Shown here: positions 1 to 5,237 of the stretch, one piece after another | How the letters are laid out: every line of letters starts with the position of its first letter | How positions within the stretch are numbered: position 1 is the first letter of the stretch | Origin: JBFGFG01 sp041627475 | Lineage (GTDB): Bacteria > Actinomycetota > Nitriliruptoria > Nitriliruptorales > Nitriliruptoraceae | Reading direction: 5' to 3' | Length of the DNA stretch: 6,081 nt | NCBI GenBank assembly: GCA_041627475.1 | Contig: JBFKQZ010000194.1 | Location: 1-6,081 of the forward strand | Notes under the pieces: generated by a model | What the model saw: only the letters and a program-made list of their open reading frames with translations | What the model was told of the DNA's origin: nothing | Databases searched by the model: none | Made by a program: the position numbers and the translations under genes

Positions 1-130
1 ACTTCCCGCACCCCGACGGACCGACGAGGATGACGAACTCGCCGTCCTCGATGTCCAGGTTCATGTCGAAGACGGCCTGGAACCCGTCGGGGTAGACCTT
101 GTTGATGTCCTTGAACTGGACGCTTCCCAT
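1..130 (-). CDS. Sugar ABC transporter ATP-binding protein, N-terminal 43 residues (cut by window edge)
   Basis: The reading frame starts at the ATG complementary to 128-130 and runs off the left edge. The 43 visible residues form the first strands of an ABC nucleotide-binding domain. There is an aromatic residue at Y13 (the A-loop that stacks on adenine), a short 'DMNLDIEDGEF' segment typical of importers, and a complete Walker A core GPSGCGK at residues 37-43. This N-terminus resembles the UgpC/MsmK/MalK group, which powers uptake of sugars, oligosaccharides or glycerol phosphate at the inner face of the membrane. An AGGAGA ribosome binding site (135-140) lies 4 bases before the ATG and fixes the start. 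The small ORF at 143-256 ends 12 bases upstream, so the two are probably co-transcribed from the promoter at 327-355. The Walker B, signature motif and any C-terminal regulatory domain lie outside the window, so the substrate cannot be read. The neighbouring LacI regulator and sugar kinase support a carbohydrate role by inference. Confidence 0.9.
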   Translation of the reverse strand, partial: MGSVQFKDINKVYPDGFQAVFDMNLDIEDGEFVILVGPSGCGK

Positions 131-142
131 GTCGTCTCCTGC

Positions 143-256
143 TCAGGCCTGGGCGGCGGCGTCGGTGACGCCGACCGAGGTGGGTCGGTGCTCGTTGGTC
201 GGGTGGACGACGGCGCCGAGGCGACGCCATCCGTCGATCTGGACGTGCTGGTGCAC
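143..256 (-). CDS. Putative 37-residue small protein ahead of the ABC ATPase gene
   Basis: I do not recognise this protein. It would start at the GTG complementary to 254-256 and stop at TGA complementary to 143-145, 12 bases before the ABC ATPase ATG. Three things support translation. A GGGAGGG ribosome binding site (262-268) sits 5 bases before the GTG. About 34 of 37 codons end in G or C, as in the real genes here. It also lies between a good promoter (327-355) and a gene of the same direction. The N-terminal part reads VHQHVQIDGWRRLGAVV and the C-terminal part ends SVGVTDAAAQA. It has no hydrophobic membrane segment, signal peptide or cysteine. It could be a free small protein, a leader peptide coupling translation to the ATPase gene, or a remnant of a longer gene. 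The frame stays open upstream, which is common by chance at this GC content, so the GTG start rests on the ribosome binding site. Confidence 0.5.
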   Translation of the reverse strand: MHQHVQIDGWRRLGAVVHPTNEHRPTSVGVTDAAAQA

Positions 257-261
257 GGCAG

Positions 262-268
262 CCCTCCC
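262..268 (-). promoter_or_regulatory. Strong ribosome binding site of the 37-residue ORF
   Basis: The minus strand reads GGGAGGG here, 5 bases before the GTG complementary to 254-256. This is a near-ideal anti-16S match and spacing, and it is the main reason to choose that GTG as the start. Confidence 0.5.
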
Positions 269-326
269 ACGACTGACAGCTGATCGGGACGTCCGCCCGC
301 TCCCCGCACGGTGCCCGATGCGCCGG

Positions 327-355
327 ACCCTAGGAACGCGACCCGTGCGGTGCAA
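327..355 (-). promoter_or_regulatory. Promoter for the small ORF and ABC ATPase gene
   Basis: On the minus strand a -35 element TTGCAC (350-355) is followed by a 17-base spacer and a -10 element TAGGGT (327-332), fitting the actinobacterial TANNNT pattern. Transcription would start near 320, giving about 64 untranslated bases before the small ORF and about 190 before the ATPase ATG. On the plus strand the -35 box reads GTGCAAG over 350-356. This is the same 7-mer that forms the left half of the LacI operators near 1602 and 1646, so the repressor might touch this promoter. No matching right half is present. Confidence 0.5.
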
Positions 356-383
356 GGGCCCTCCGACACCGGTCGTAGGAGGC

Positions 384-399
384 GCTCCAGGGATGGAGC
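384..399 (-). terminator. Possible hairpin downstream of the lacI-type gene
   Basis: GCTCCA (384-389) and TGGAGC (394-399) form a perfect 6-bp stem with a 4-base loop, about 29 bases past the repressor stop codon in its direction of transcription. No T-run follows, which is usual for weak or Rho-aided ends in high-GC organisms. It lies upstream of the ABC promoter and so would separate the two transcripts. The stem is short, so this is a weak call. Confidence 0.3.
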
Positions 400-428
400 T
401 GTGCATGGACTGCATGTCGTGGCTCCTC

Positions 429-1556
429 TCAGGCGCTCGGTGCGGTCTGGACGCCCAGACCGCTCGAGCGGTGGTCGTGGCTCTGCTCTGCGGCAGGTCG
501 GGCGCCCGCACGGACGCGCCGTGACCGCCCCGGACCGCTGCCGGAGGCCTGCTCGTCGCGCGGGGCGGCGGTGCTGCCCCGGACCACGAGCCGCGTCGGC
601 AGCACCTCGCGGCGGGCCGTGGCGGCCCCGCCCCCGCGCAGCTGGTCGACCAGGAGGCCGGCCGCGCGGCGACCGAGGGTGTCGACCGGCTGGTGGATCG
701 TGGTCAGGCCCACGTGCGGCGCGAGCAGGTGGTCGTCGAACCCGACCACCGAGACGTCCCACGGCACGGCGAGACCACGCCGCTCGAGGACGCCCATCGC
801 GGCAATCGCGAGCTCGTCACTGAAGCAGAGCAGCGCCGTCGGAGGGTCGTGCTCGAGCAGCTGCTCGGTGCCCGCGACGCCGGACGCCGGACTCCAGTCG
901 GTGGTGGCTCGGCGGTGGGGCGGGACGTCGATGCCGGCCGCGGCGAGCGCCTCCTCGACGCCGGCGAGGCGGTCGGTGGGACCGGCCCAGTGGAAGGGCT
1001 GCTCGAGGTCGGCCTCGAGCAGCGCGATGTCGCGGTGCCCCAGCTCGAGCAGGTGCTCGACGAGCGCGTGGGCCGCCGCGCGGTTGTCGATCCCGACGGA
1101 GGGCGTCGTCGCCGACGGTGGACCGGCCGTGACGACCGCCACGCCGGTCGAGCGCAGCCGCTCCTCCTCCTCCGCCGCGAAGGGGAGGTCCATCAGGAGC
1201 AGCCCGTCGACGCGCTTGCGGAACGGCAGCTGCCGCAGGAACCGCTCGCGGCCAGCGTGGCTGCGGAGCACGATCGCGAGGAGGTCGAAGCCCTCCTCCT
1301 GCCAGACGTCGTGGACGGCGGCCATCAGCCGCGAGCTGTACCAGGTGCCGAGGTGGGGCAGGACGATGCCGAGCGTCCGCGTGCGACCGGCCGCGAGCCG
1401 AGACGCGGACGGGTCGCCGACGTAGTCGAGCTCGCGGGCGGCCGCCTCGACCCGTCGACGGGTCTCGTCGGCCACGTTGGGCAGACCGCGCAGTGCACGG
1501 CTGACGGTCGCCACGGACACCCCTGCCCGCTGCGCGACGTCCTCGATCTTCGCCAC
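429..1556 (-). CDS. LacI/GalR-family transcriptional repressor of sugar metabolism
   Basis: This is a 375-residue DNA-binding regulator. Residues 2-24 match the canonical LacI helix-turn-helix (AKIEDVAQRAGVSVATVSRA), with V15-A16 at the start of the recognition helix as in GalR. A hinge helix follows around residues 50-57 (SRLAAGRT). From about residue 60 onward there is a periplasmic-binding-protein-like effector domain (TLGIVLPHL..., DGLLLMD, SVGIDNRAAA, ALLCFSDELAIAAMGVLERRG, SVVGFDD) ending at RGST (327-330). The GTG start (1554-1556) is chosen because it places the helix-turn-helix at the N-terminus and has a GGGAGAG-rich stretch upstream; a longer TTG-initiated frame adds 17 unsupported residues. 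The last 45 residues are an unusual Arg/Ala/Ser/Gly-rich tail beyond the normal family end. The gene is divergent from the PfkB kinase and probably regulates itself and the kinase through operators at 1603-1690. The effector is probably a sugar or sugar phosphate but cannot be read from sequence. Confidence 0.95.
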   Translation of the reverse strand: MAKIEDVAQRAGVSVATVSRALRGLPNVADETRRRVEAAARELDYVGDPSASRLAAGRTRTLGIVLPHLGTWYSSRLMAAVHDVWQEEGFDLLAIVLRSHAGRERFLRQLPFRKRVDGLLLMDLPFAAEEEERLRSTGVAVVTAGPPSATTPSVGIDNRAAAHALVEHLLELGHRDIALLEADLEQPFHWAGPTDRLAGVEEALAAAGIDVPPHRRATTDWSPASGVAGTEQLLEHDPPTALLCFSDELAIAAMGVLERRGLAVPWDVSVVGFDDHLLAPHVGLTTIHQPVDTLGRRAAGLLVDQLRGGGAATARREVLPTRLVVRGSTAAPRDEQASGSGPGRSRRVRAGARPAAEQSHDHRSSGLGVQTAPSA

Positions 1557-1602
1557 GTGTTCCCGCTCTCCCGCGGCAGAGCTGCTGCCCGTCCACGGGC
1601 CG

Positions 1603-1616
1603 TGCAAGCGCTGCCA
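1603..1616. promoter_or_regulatory. LacI/GalR-type operator O1
   Basis: TGCAAGCGCTGCCA is an imperfect palindrome centred on C1609/G1610. The AGCGCT core is perfect and the outer TG/CA bases pair. With the preceding G it fits the left half and core of the GalR consensus (GTGnAAnCG...), consistent with the V-A recognition-helix residues of the adjacent repressor. It covers the predicted transcription start (about 1616) of the repressor gene, a classical position for autorepression. Confidence 0.6.
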
Positions 1617-1622
1617 TGGAGG

Positions 1623-1651
1623 AACCTAAAACTTCATGACCTGCTGTGCAA
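1623..1651 (-). promoter_or_regulatory. Promoter of the LacI-type repressor gene
   Basis: On the minus strand the -35 box TTGCAC (1646-1651) is separated by exactly 17 bases from the -10 box TAGGTT (1623-1628). The start point would be near 1616, leaving about 60 untranslated bases before the GTG at 1556. The -35 is identical, and the -10 nearly so, to the promoter at 327-355. Operator O2 overlaps the -35 and O1 overlaps the start point. Confidence 0.55.
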
Positions 1652-1659
1652 GCGCTTTC
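1646..1659. promoter_or_regulatory. LacI/GalR-type operator O2
   Basis: GTGCAAGCGCTTTC contains the perfect 8-bp palindrome AAGCGCTT centred on C1653/G1654 and matches the GalR-type pattern GTGnAAnCGnTTnC over all fixed positions. It is the best operator in the window. It overlaps the repressor's own -35 box and lies 44 bp from O1, about four helical turns, so a dimer at each site would bind the same DNA face. Confidence 0.65.
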
Positions 1660-1670
1660 TGCTGGCGCCT

Positions 1671-1690
1671 TGCAAGCACCCTGCAAGCAC
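1671..1690. promoter_or_regulatory. Tandem operator half-sites between repressor and kinase genes
   Basis: TGCAAGCAC occurs at 1671-1679 and again at 1682-1690, an 11-bp offset of one helical turn, in the same orientation as the TGCAAGCGC halves of O1 (1603) and O2 (1647). No inverted partner halves are visible. The pair lies on the kinase side of the gap, so it may affect kinase expression. I could not find a convincing plus-strand -35/-10 pair in this gap. Confidence 0.4.
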
Positions 1691-1743
1691 GGGACCGGTC
1701 GCACGAGGCCCCGACCATGTGCCACCCTGCGTCCGTCCGGCAC

Positions 1744-1750
1744 GAGAGGA
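1744..1750 (+). promoter_or_regulatory. Ribosome binding site of the PfkB kinase gene
   Basis: GAGAGGA lies 7 bases before the GTG at 1758-1760. It selects this GTG, which also places the conserved IIVGE strand at the N-terminus, over the long open frame that runs antisense through the repressor gene. Confidence 0.6.
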
Positions 1751-1757
1751 CCAGCAC

Positions 1758-2663
1758 GTGATCATCGTCGGAGAGGCGCTCGTCGACCTCGTCCCGGAGC
1801 CCGACGGCCGGCTCGACCCGCGGCTCGGGGGCAGCGCGCGCAACGTCGCGATCGCGGCCGCCCGGCTCGGCGGTTCGGTGAGCTACGTGACGGGTCTGTC
1901 GACCGACGCGTTCGGTCGCCGCTTCCGGCGCGAGCTCGAGGCCGAGGGCATCGACCTGTCGTGCGCCCCGACCGTCTCGTCGCCGACGCCGCTGGCCGTC
2001 GTCGACCTCCGTGAGGACGGTCAGGCCGACTACCAGTTCCACCTCGCCGACACCGCCGCCGTCGCGCTGCGCGGCGACGACCTCGCCTGCCTGCCCGGCG
2101 ACCAGCCGCTGCACGTCAGCCTCGGCGCGATCACGCTGGCCACGCCGCACGTCGGGGACGCACTGGTGGCCCTGCTCGCCTCGCACGACGCCCGGACCAG
2201 CATCGACCCGAACGTGCGCCCTGCCTTCGTGACCGACCCGGAACAGGACGCGGCGCGACTGGACGCCGCCGTGTCGCTGGTCGACCTCGTGCGCTGCTCC
2301 GACGAGGACCTCGCGGTGCTCCACGGCGACCGTGACGTCGAGGAGATCGCCGCCACCTGGCGCGACTCCGGTCCGAGTGCCGTCGTGGTGACCCGCGGTG
2401 ACGGTGGCGCCGTGGCCTGGACCAACGGCGGCACGGTCGAGGTCACCGCGCCGCGCGTCGAGGTCGTCGACACGGTCGGTGCCGGCGACACGTTCGGCGC
2501 CGCGCTGCTGGTGGCGCTCGACGAGGCTGGAGCGACCGACCGCGCCGGCCTCGACGCCCTCGGGCCCGACGAGTGGCGCGCGGCGCTGTCGTTCGCGGCC
2601 GCCGCGGCCGCCGTCACGGTGGGGCGGCGCGGCGCGGACCCGCCCCGACGCGACGAGCTCTGA
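1758..2663 (+). CDS. PfkB-family carbohydrate kinase, fructokinase-like
   Basis: A 301-residue cytoplasmic sugar kinase of the ribokinase/PfkB family, of normal length. It starts with the IIVGEALVDLVPE strand. It carries the first family signature around residues 23-38 (LGGSARNVAIAAARLG, with N29 in the sugar-binding region) and a second at 238-244 (DTVGAGD), where D244 is the expected catalytic base and GAG forms the anion hole. The 'VGEALVD..P' opening and the GR...GG.A.NVA spacing are most like fructokinases (ATP + fructose to fructose 6-phosphate), but 2-keto-3-deoxygluconate or other sugar kinases share them, so the substrate is inferred. The gene is divergent from the LacI-type repressor, sharing a 201-bp operator region, and is likely derepressed when that sugar is present. 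Its stop lies 16 bp from the stop of the convergent amine oxidase gene, with no obvious terminator between them. Confidence 0.93.
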   Translation: MIIVGEALVDLVPEPDGRLDPRLGGSARNVAIAAARLGGSVSYVTGLSTDAFGRRFRRELEAEGIDLSCAPTVSSPTPLAVVDLREDGQADYQFHLADTAAVALRGDDLACLPGDQPLHVSLGAITLATPHVGDALVALLASHDARTSIDPNVRPAFVTDPEQDAARLDAAVSLVDLVRCSDEDLAVLHGDRDVEEIAATWRDSGPSAVVVTRGDGGAVAWTNGGTVEVTAPRVEVVDTVGAGDTFGAALLVALDEAGATDRAGLDALGPDEWRAALSFAAAAAAVTVGRRGADPPRRDEL

Positions 2664-2679
2664 CCCGCCGCGGCCGTGC

Positions 2680-4005
2680 TCAGCCGAGTGCGGCGCGGAC
2701 CTCGGCCGCCGCGCGCTCGCCCGACTCGACCGCGCCCTCCATGTAGCCGCGCCACTCCCGGGCGGTCTCCGTGCCGGCGAGGTGCAGACGGCCGACCCCG
2801 CGACGGAGCACGCCGGGTCCGCGGGCGTGGTCCAGCGGCAGCGTGAGGTTGGCGGTCGGGCAGCCGCCGGTCCACGGCTCGCGCTGCCAGTGGTGCTGGA
2901 CCACTGCCTCCGGGGTGGCTGCTCGGTCGCCGAAGGCGCGGGTCAACGCGGCGAGCACGGCCGGGCGCAGGTCGTCGTCCGGTGCGTCTGCCGCCTGGCG
3001 TGCGGCGTCGCCGGTCACGAACGCGAGCAGCATCGGGACGCTGCCGTCGGCGCTGCAGTTGTCGAACACCACCTGGACCGGGCCGTCGGTCACCACTGCC
3101 TCGCCCCGCAAGCCGTCCGCACGCCAGAACGGCTCGTCGTACGCGACGAAGACCTTGGTCGTGCTGCCCATCTCGGTGGCCGCCAGCGTCGCCCGCAGCG
3201 GCTCGGGCAGCGGCGGCGTGTGGTCGATGGCCGCCAGCAGCGGCGGCGGGACGGCCGCCACGACGTGGCGCGCCCGGATCCGCTCCCCCGTCGACGCCGT
3301 CACCGTCACCCCATCGGTGTCACGCTCGATGGCGGCGACCGGACGTTCGAGCACGACGTCGAGGCCGTCCGCGAGCGCGGCACTGAACGCCTGCGTGCCA
3401 CCGACCAGCCGCGTCTGCTGCGCGCCACCCTCGATCGCGGCGAGGTCGAGCAGGTCCCCGCCGGCCGCGGCCGCGTAGGCCGCCGCCCACGCGGCGGAGA
3501 CACGCGTCGGCTCCTCGCCGAAGATCACCCGGACCGCCGCGTCGACCACCCGCCGGGCGCTGTCGTCGCCGATCGTGCTCGACAACGACGTGCCGAGAGC
3601 GGGCCAGCGGTCCATGCGTCCCCGCTCGGCCGTCCGCGCCATGACCCGCAGTTGGAGCAGCGCCGCGGCCATCCGCGCCAGCTGCACCGGCCCGAGGAGC
3701 GGCACCGTGCCGCCGTAGGTGGTCCGGTCGTCGCCGTCCACGACGAGCGAGTCACCCTCGTTCCACGTCGGGAAGCGCGCCAGCCCGAAGCGGTCCGCGA
3801 GCGCATGCATCCGGTGCTGCTCGGGCCCGAGCCACTGCGCGCCGAGGTCGATCGCCGCCCCGTCGAGCTCACTCGTCCACGTCCGCCCACCGACGCGGTC
3901 CCGTGCCTCCCAGACCACCACGTCGTGGCCTGCGTCGTGGAGCTCACGCGCAGCCGTCAGCCCCGCGAGCCCCGCCCCGACCACGACCACGTCACGCTCA
4001 TCCAT
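2680..4005 (-). CDS. FAD-dependent amine oxidase (flavin monoamine oxidase family)
   Basis: A 441-residue flavoenzyme, near the family's usual 430-480 residues. The N-terminus is a classical dinucleotide-binding fold: VVVVGAGLAGLTAAREL (GxGxxG at 10-15), the ribose-binding E33, and VGGRTWT at 38-44. Residue K284 in STTKVFVAYDEPFWR matches the conserved active-site lysine of monoamine oxidases. WTGGCPTAN has C382 where monoamine oxidases carry the cysteine that bonds FAD. The C-terminal GRLHLAGTETAREWRGYMEGAVESG motif binds FAD. The family oxidises primary or secondary amines to imines or aldehydes with release of hydrogen peroxide; the amine used here cannot be read. There is no signal peptide, so it should be cytoplasmic. 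The ATG (4003-4005) directly precedes the fold. The gene stands alone, convergent with the sugar kinase, and there is no sign of shared function. Confidence 0.93.
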   Translation of the reverse strand: MDERDVVVVGAGLAGLTAARELHDAGHDVVVWEARDRVGGRTWTSELDGAAIDLGAQWLGPEQHRMHALADRFGLARFPTWNEGDSLVVDGDDRTTYGGTVPLLGPVQLARMAAALLQLRVMARTAERGRMDRWPALGTSLSSTIGDDSARRVVDAAVRVIFGEEPTRVSAAWAAAYAAAAGGDLLDLAAIEGGAQQTRLVGGTQAFSAALADGLDVVLERPVAAIERDTDGVTVTASTGERIRARHVVAAVPPPLLAAIDHTPPLPEPLRATLAATEMGSTTKVFVAYDEPFWRADGLRGEAVVTDGPVQVVFDNCSADGSVPMLLAFVTGDAARQAADAPDDDLRPAVLAALTRAFGDRAATPEAVVQHHWQREPWTGGCPTANLTLPLDHARGPGVLRRGVGRLHLAGTETAREWRGYMEGAVESGERAAAEVRAALG

Positions 4006-4011
4006 GCCCGC

Positions 4012-4017
4012 ACCCTA
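4012..4017 (-). promoter_or_regulatory. -10 box of the amine oxidase gene, suggesting a leaderless mRNA
   Basis: The minus strand reads TAGGGT followed by six bases and then the ATG complementary to 4003-4005. This spacing would put the first transcribed base at or next to the A of the start codon. Leaderless transcripts with TANNNT about 7 bases before the start are common in actinomycetes. The AGGG inside the box could instead be read as a weak ribosome binding site. No clear -35 is visible. Confidence 0.45.
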
Positions 4018-4104
4018 CGCGCGCAACCCCTGACCTCCCGCGGACCCCCGCCTCCGGAGGGCCCACCTCCCGATCGCTGCGCTCCACCAGCCGAGGCCCC
4101 CACG

Positions 4105-4148
4105 GGTGTGCCTCTCCCGGACAACATCCGAGCCACCAGAGGCACACC
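4105..4148 (-). repeat. 44-bp nested palindromic repeat, copy A
   Basis: The outer arms GGTGTGCCTCT and AGAGGCACACC pair perfectly, and with one more flanking pair the arms are 12 bp (4104-4115 and 4138-4149). On the plus strand an inner CGGA/TCCG stem (4118-4121 and 4127-4130) is nested inside. Read on the minus strand, 37 of 44 bases match copy B and 34 of 44 match copy C, all without gaps. This looks like a REP-type interspersed palindrome, folding as a hairpin in RNA or as a cruciform in DNA. Confidence 0.8.
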
Positions 4149-4175
4149 CCGCGAGCGCCGCCGCCCATCACGCGA

Positions 4176-4219
4176 GGTGTGCCTCACGCGGACAGCATTC
4201 GGGCCGGCAGAGGCACACC
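4176..4219 (-). repeat. 44-bp nested palindromic repeat, copy B
   Basis: Perfect 10-bp outer arms GGTGTGCCTC (4176-4185) and GAGGCACACC (4210-4219) enclose a 24-base centre with a weaker inner stem CGGA/TTCG (one G-T pair). It has the same length and orientation as copy A, starting 71 bp further on, and lies about 115 bp before the nuclease start codon. Confidence 0.8.
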
Positions 4220-4333
4220 GGCTTGGTGTTGCACCGTGCGCGCCGGCGATGCCGGTGTCCACCCGCTCGCGATGTCCACAGGCGTCGAGGTTGCAGCAGC
4301 CGGCCCGGCGCTGATCGAGGGCACGGTGTCACC

Positions 4334-5233
4334 ATGGGATGGCCGGAACTGCACACGATCGCCGCGCGGCAGGCTGGTGCCGTGCATCGCTCGGACGTCC
4401 TCGACTGCGACGTGCCGATCGCGACCTTCAACGCCCGCGCACGCCGCGGGGAGTGGTCGCGGCCGACGCACGGCGTCACGCTCCTCCCCGGGACCCCACC
4501 TGGTCCGCGACAGGACCTGTGGGTGGCGTTGCTCGCCACCGGGGGCGTGGCCGCCGGCCGGTCGGCGCTCTGGCTCCACGGGCGGGGGGACGCGACGCGT
4601 CGACCCGAGGTCCTGGGGCCGTTCGCACGGTCCGTGGCCCGCGACCCGGGCTGGGTCCTCCGCCGGTCGAGGACGCTGCGGCCGGAGCACGTGACCTCCG
4701 TCGACGACGTACCGCTGACGACGCTCGCGCGGACGTTCGCGGACCTCGCACCACGGCTCGGGGAACGTCGACTGCTGCACGCGGTCGTCCCCTGCCTCCG
4801 CGACGACAGGGTCCGGAAGGAGGACCTCGCCGCGGTGCTCGCCGACCTCCCCGCCGGTACGCCCGGACGCGGGGTGCTACGCACGGTCCTCGGGCAGCTC
4901 GAGGGGACGCGCTCGGACTCGGGCCTGGAGCACTCGGTGCGGACCGGCCTGGCCGACGACGGCATCCCGGTCCACCCGGAGCCGTACCCCTACCGCTGCG
5001 AGGACGGTGTCGTGGTCCATCTCGACATCGCCATCCCGACGCACATGGTGTACGTCGAGACCGACGGGCGACGCTTCCACAGCGACCCCGCGGCCTTCGA
5101 GGCGGACCGTGCGAGGTGGACCCAGGTCACGAGGTCGTGGCGCCCGGTCTGGGTCACGTGGGACCGGTGGCACCGCCGACGCGCCCAGGTCGTCGCCGAC
5201 GTCCGACGTGCGATGGCGCTCGGCCCGCCGTGA
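4334..5233 (+). CDS. AbiEi-like winged helix fused to a DUF559/Vsr-like nuclease domain
   Basis: A 299-residue two-domain protein of a type very common in actinomycetes. The N-terminal region (about 4-80: LHTIAARQAGAVHRSDVLD..., then GVTLLPGTP and GRSALWLHG) resembles the winged-helix domain of AbiEi, the antitoxin of type IV toxin-antitoxin systems. Residues 195-295 match the DUF559 endonuclease-like domain, a PD-(D/E)xK relative of Vsr. E199 lies in SGLEHSVR, D231 in HLDIAIP, E242 and D244 in VETDG, with H249 following. These fit the acidic metal-binding core, so the nuclease site looks intact. The ATG follows GAGGG (4317-4321) at a long 12-base spacing. No AbiEii toxin gene is adjacent. 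Palindromic repeats flank the gene on both sides. Its target and role are unknown; defence, repair and repeat maintenance are all possible. Confidence 0.85.
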   Translation: MGWPELHTIAARQAGAVHRSDVLDCDVPIATFNARARRGEWSRPTHGVTLLPGTPPGPRQDLWVALLATGGVAAGRSALWLHGRGDATRRPEVLGPFARSVARDPGWVLRRSRTLRPEHVTSVDDVPLTTLARTFADLAPRLGERRLLHAVVPCLRDDRVRKEDLAAVLADLPAGTPGRGVLRTVLGQLEGTRSDSGLEHSVRTGLADDGIPVHPEPYPYRCEDGVVVHLDIAIPTHMVYVETDGRRFHSDPAAFEADRARWTQVTRSWRPVWVTWDRWHRRRAQVVADVRRAMALGPP

Positions 5234-5237
5234 ACGA

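Larger units (their letters stand above)
4006..4333. other. 328-bp intergenic region with two palindromic repeats
   Basis: This gap separates the divergent amine oxidase and AbiEi/DUF559 genes. It contains the amine oxidase -10 box next to its ATG, two 44-bp nested palindromes (4105-4148 and 4176-4219), and a region of about 110 bp before the nuclease gene. That last region holds two related GTCCAC-containing stretches (GGTGTCCACCCGC near 4254 and GATGTCCACAGGCG near 4271). I see no convincing promoter for the nuclease gene. A frame stays open across the repeats in front of the nuclease ATG, but I do not regard it as coding. Confidence 0.7.

Noticed and set aside
131..320. Riboswitch in the 190-base leader of the ABC ATPase gene
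   Set aside because: I see no known riboswitch core, and the leader is better explained by the small ORF with its own ribosome binding site.
1557..1607. A TTG-initiated 17-residue N-terminal extension of the LacI-type repressor
   Set aside because: It would overlap operator O1 and displace the canonical N-terminal helix-turn-helix; GTG at 1556 fits the family and has a better upstream purine stretch.
1620..1740. Plus-strand promoter for the kinase, such as TAAAAC at 1627
   Set aside because: No -35 at an acceptable distance; the A/T-rich patch is better explained as part of the minus-strand repressor promoter.
693..1757. Long plus-strand open frame continuous with the kinase gene
   Set aside because: It is antisense to the repressor, a common GC-rich shadow; the GAGAGGA site and the conserved kinase N-terminus place the start at 1758.
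2664..2679. A terminator between the convergent kinase and amine oxidase genes
   Set aside because: Only 16 bp separate the stops, with a short CCGCGG palindrome and no stable stem or T-run.
4105..4219. CRISPR array from the two adjacent repeats
   Set aside because: Only two units, strongly palindromic over the whole 44 bp, with a third isolated copy 1 kb away and no cas genes; this fits REP-like elements instead.
2398..4314. A 638-residue plus-strand open frame opposite the amine oxidase
   Set aside because: The translation is low-complexity and Arg-rich with no family signature, while the opposite strand has clear FAD-binding and active-site motifs.
4106..4333. A GTG-initiated extension of the nuclease ORF running through both palindromes
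   Set aside because: The extension encodes repeat-derived Arg/His-rich sequence unlike the family, while ATG at 4334 gives the expected start with GAGGG upstream.
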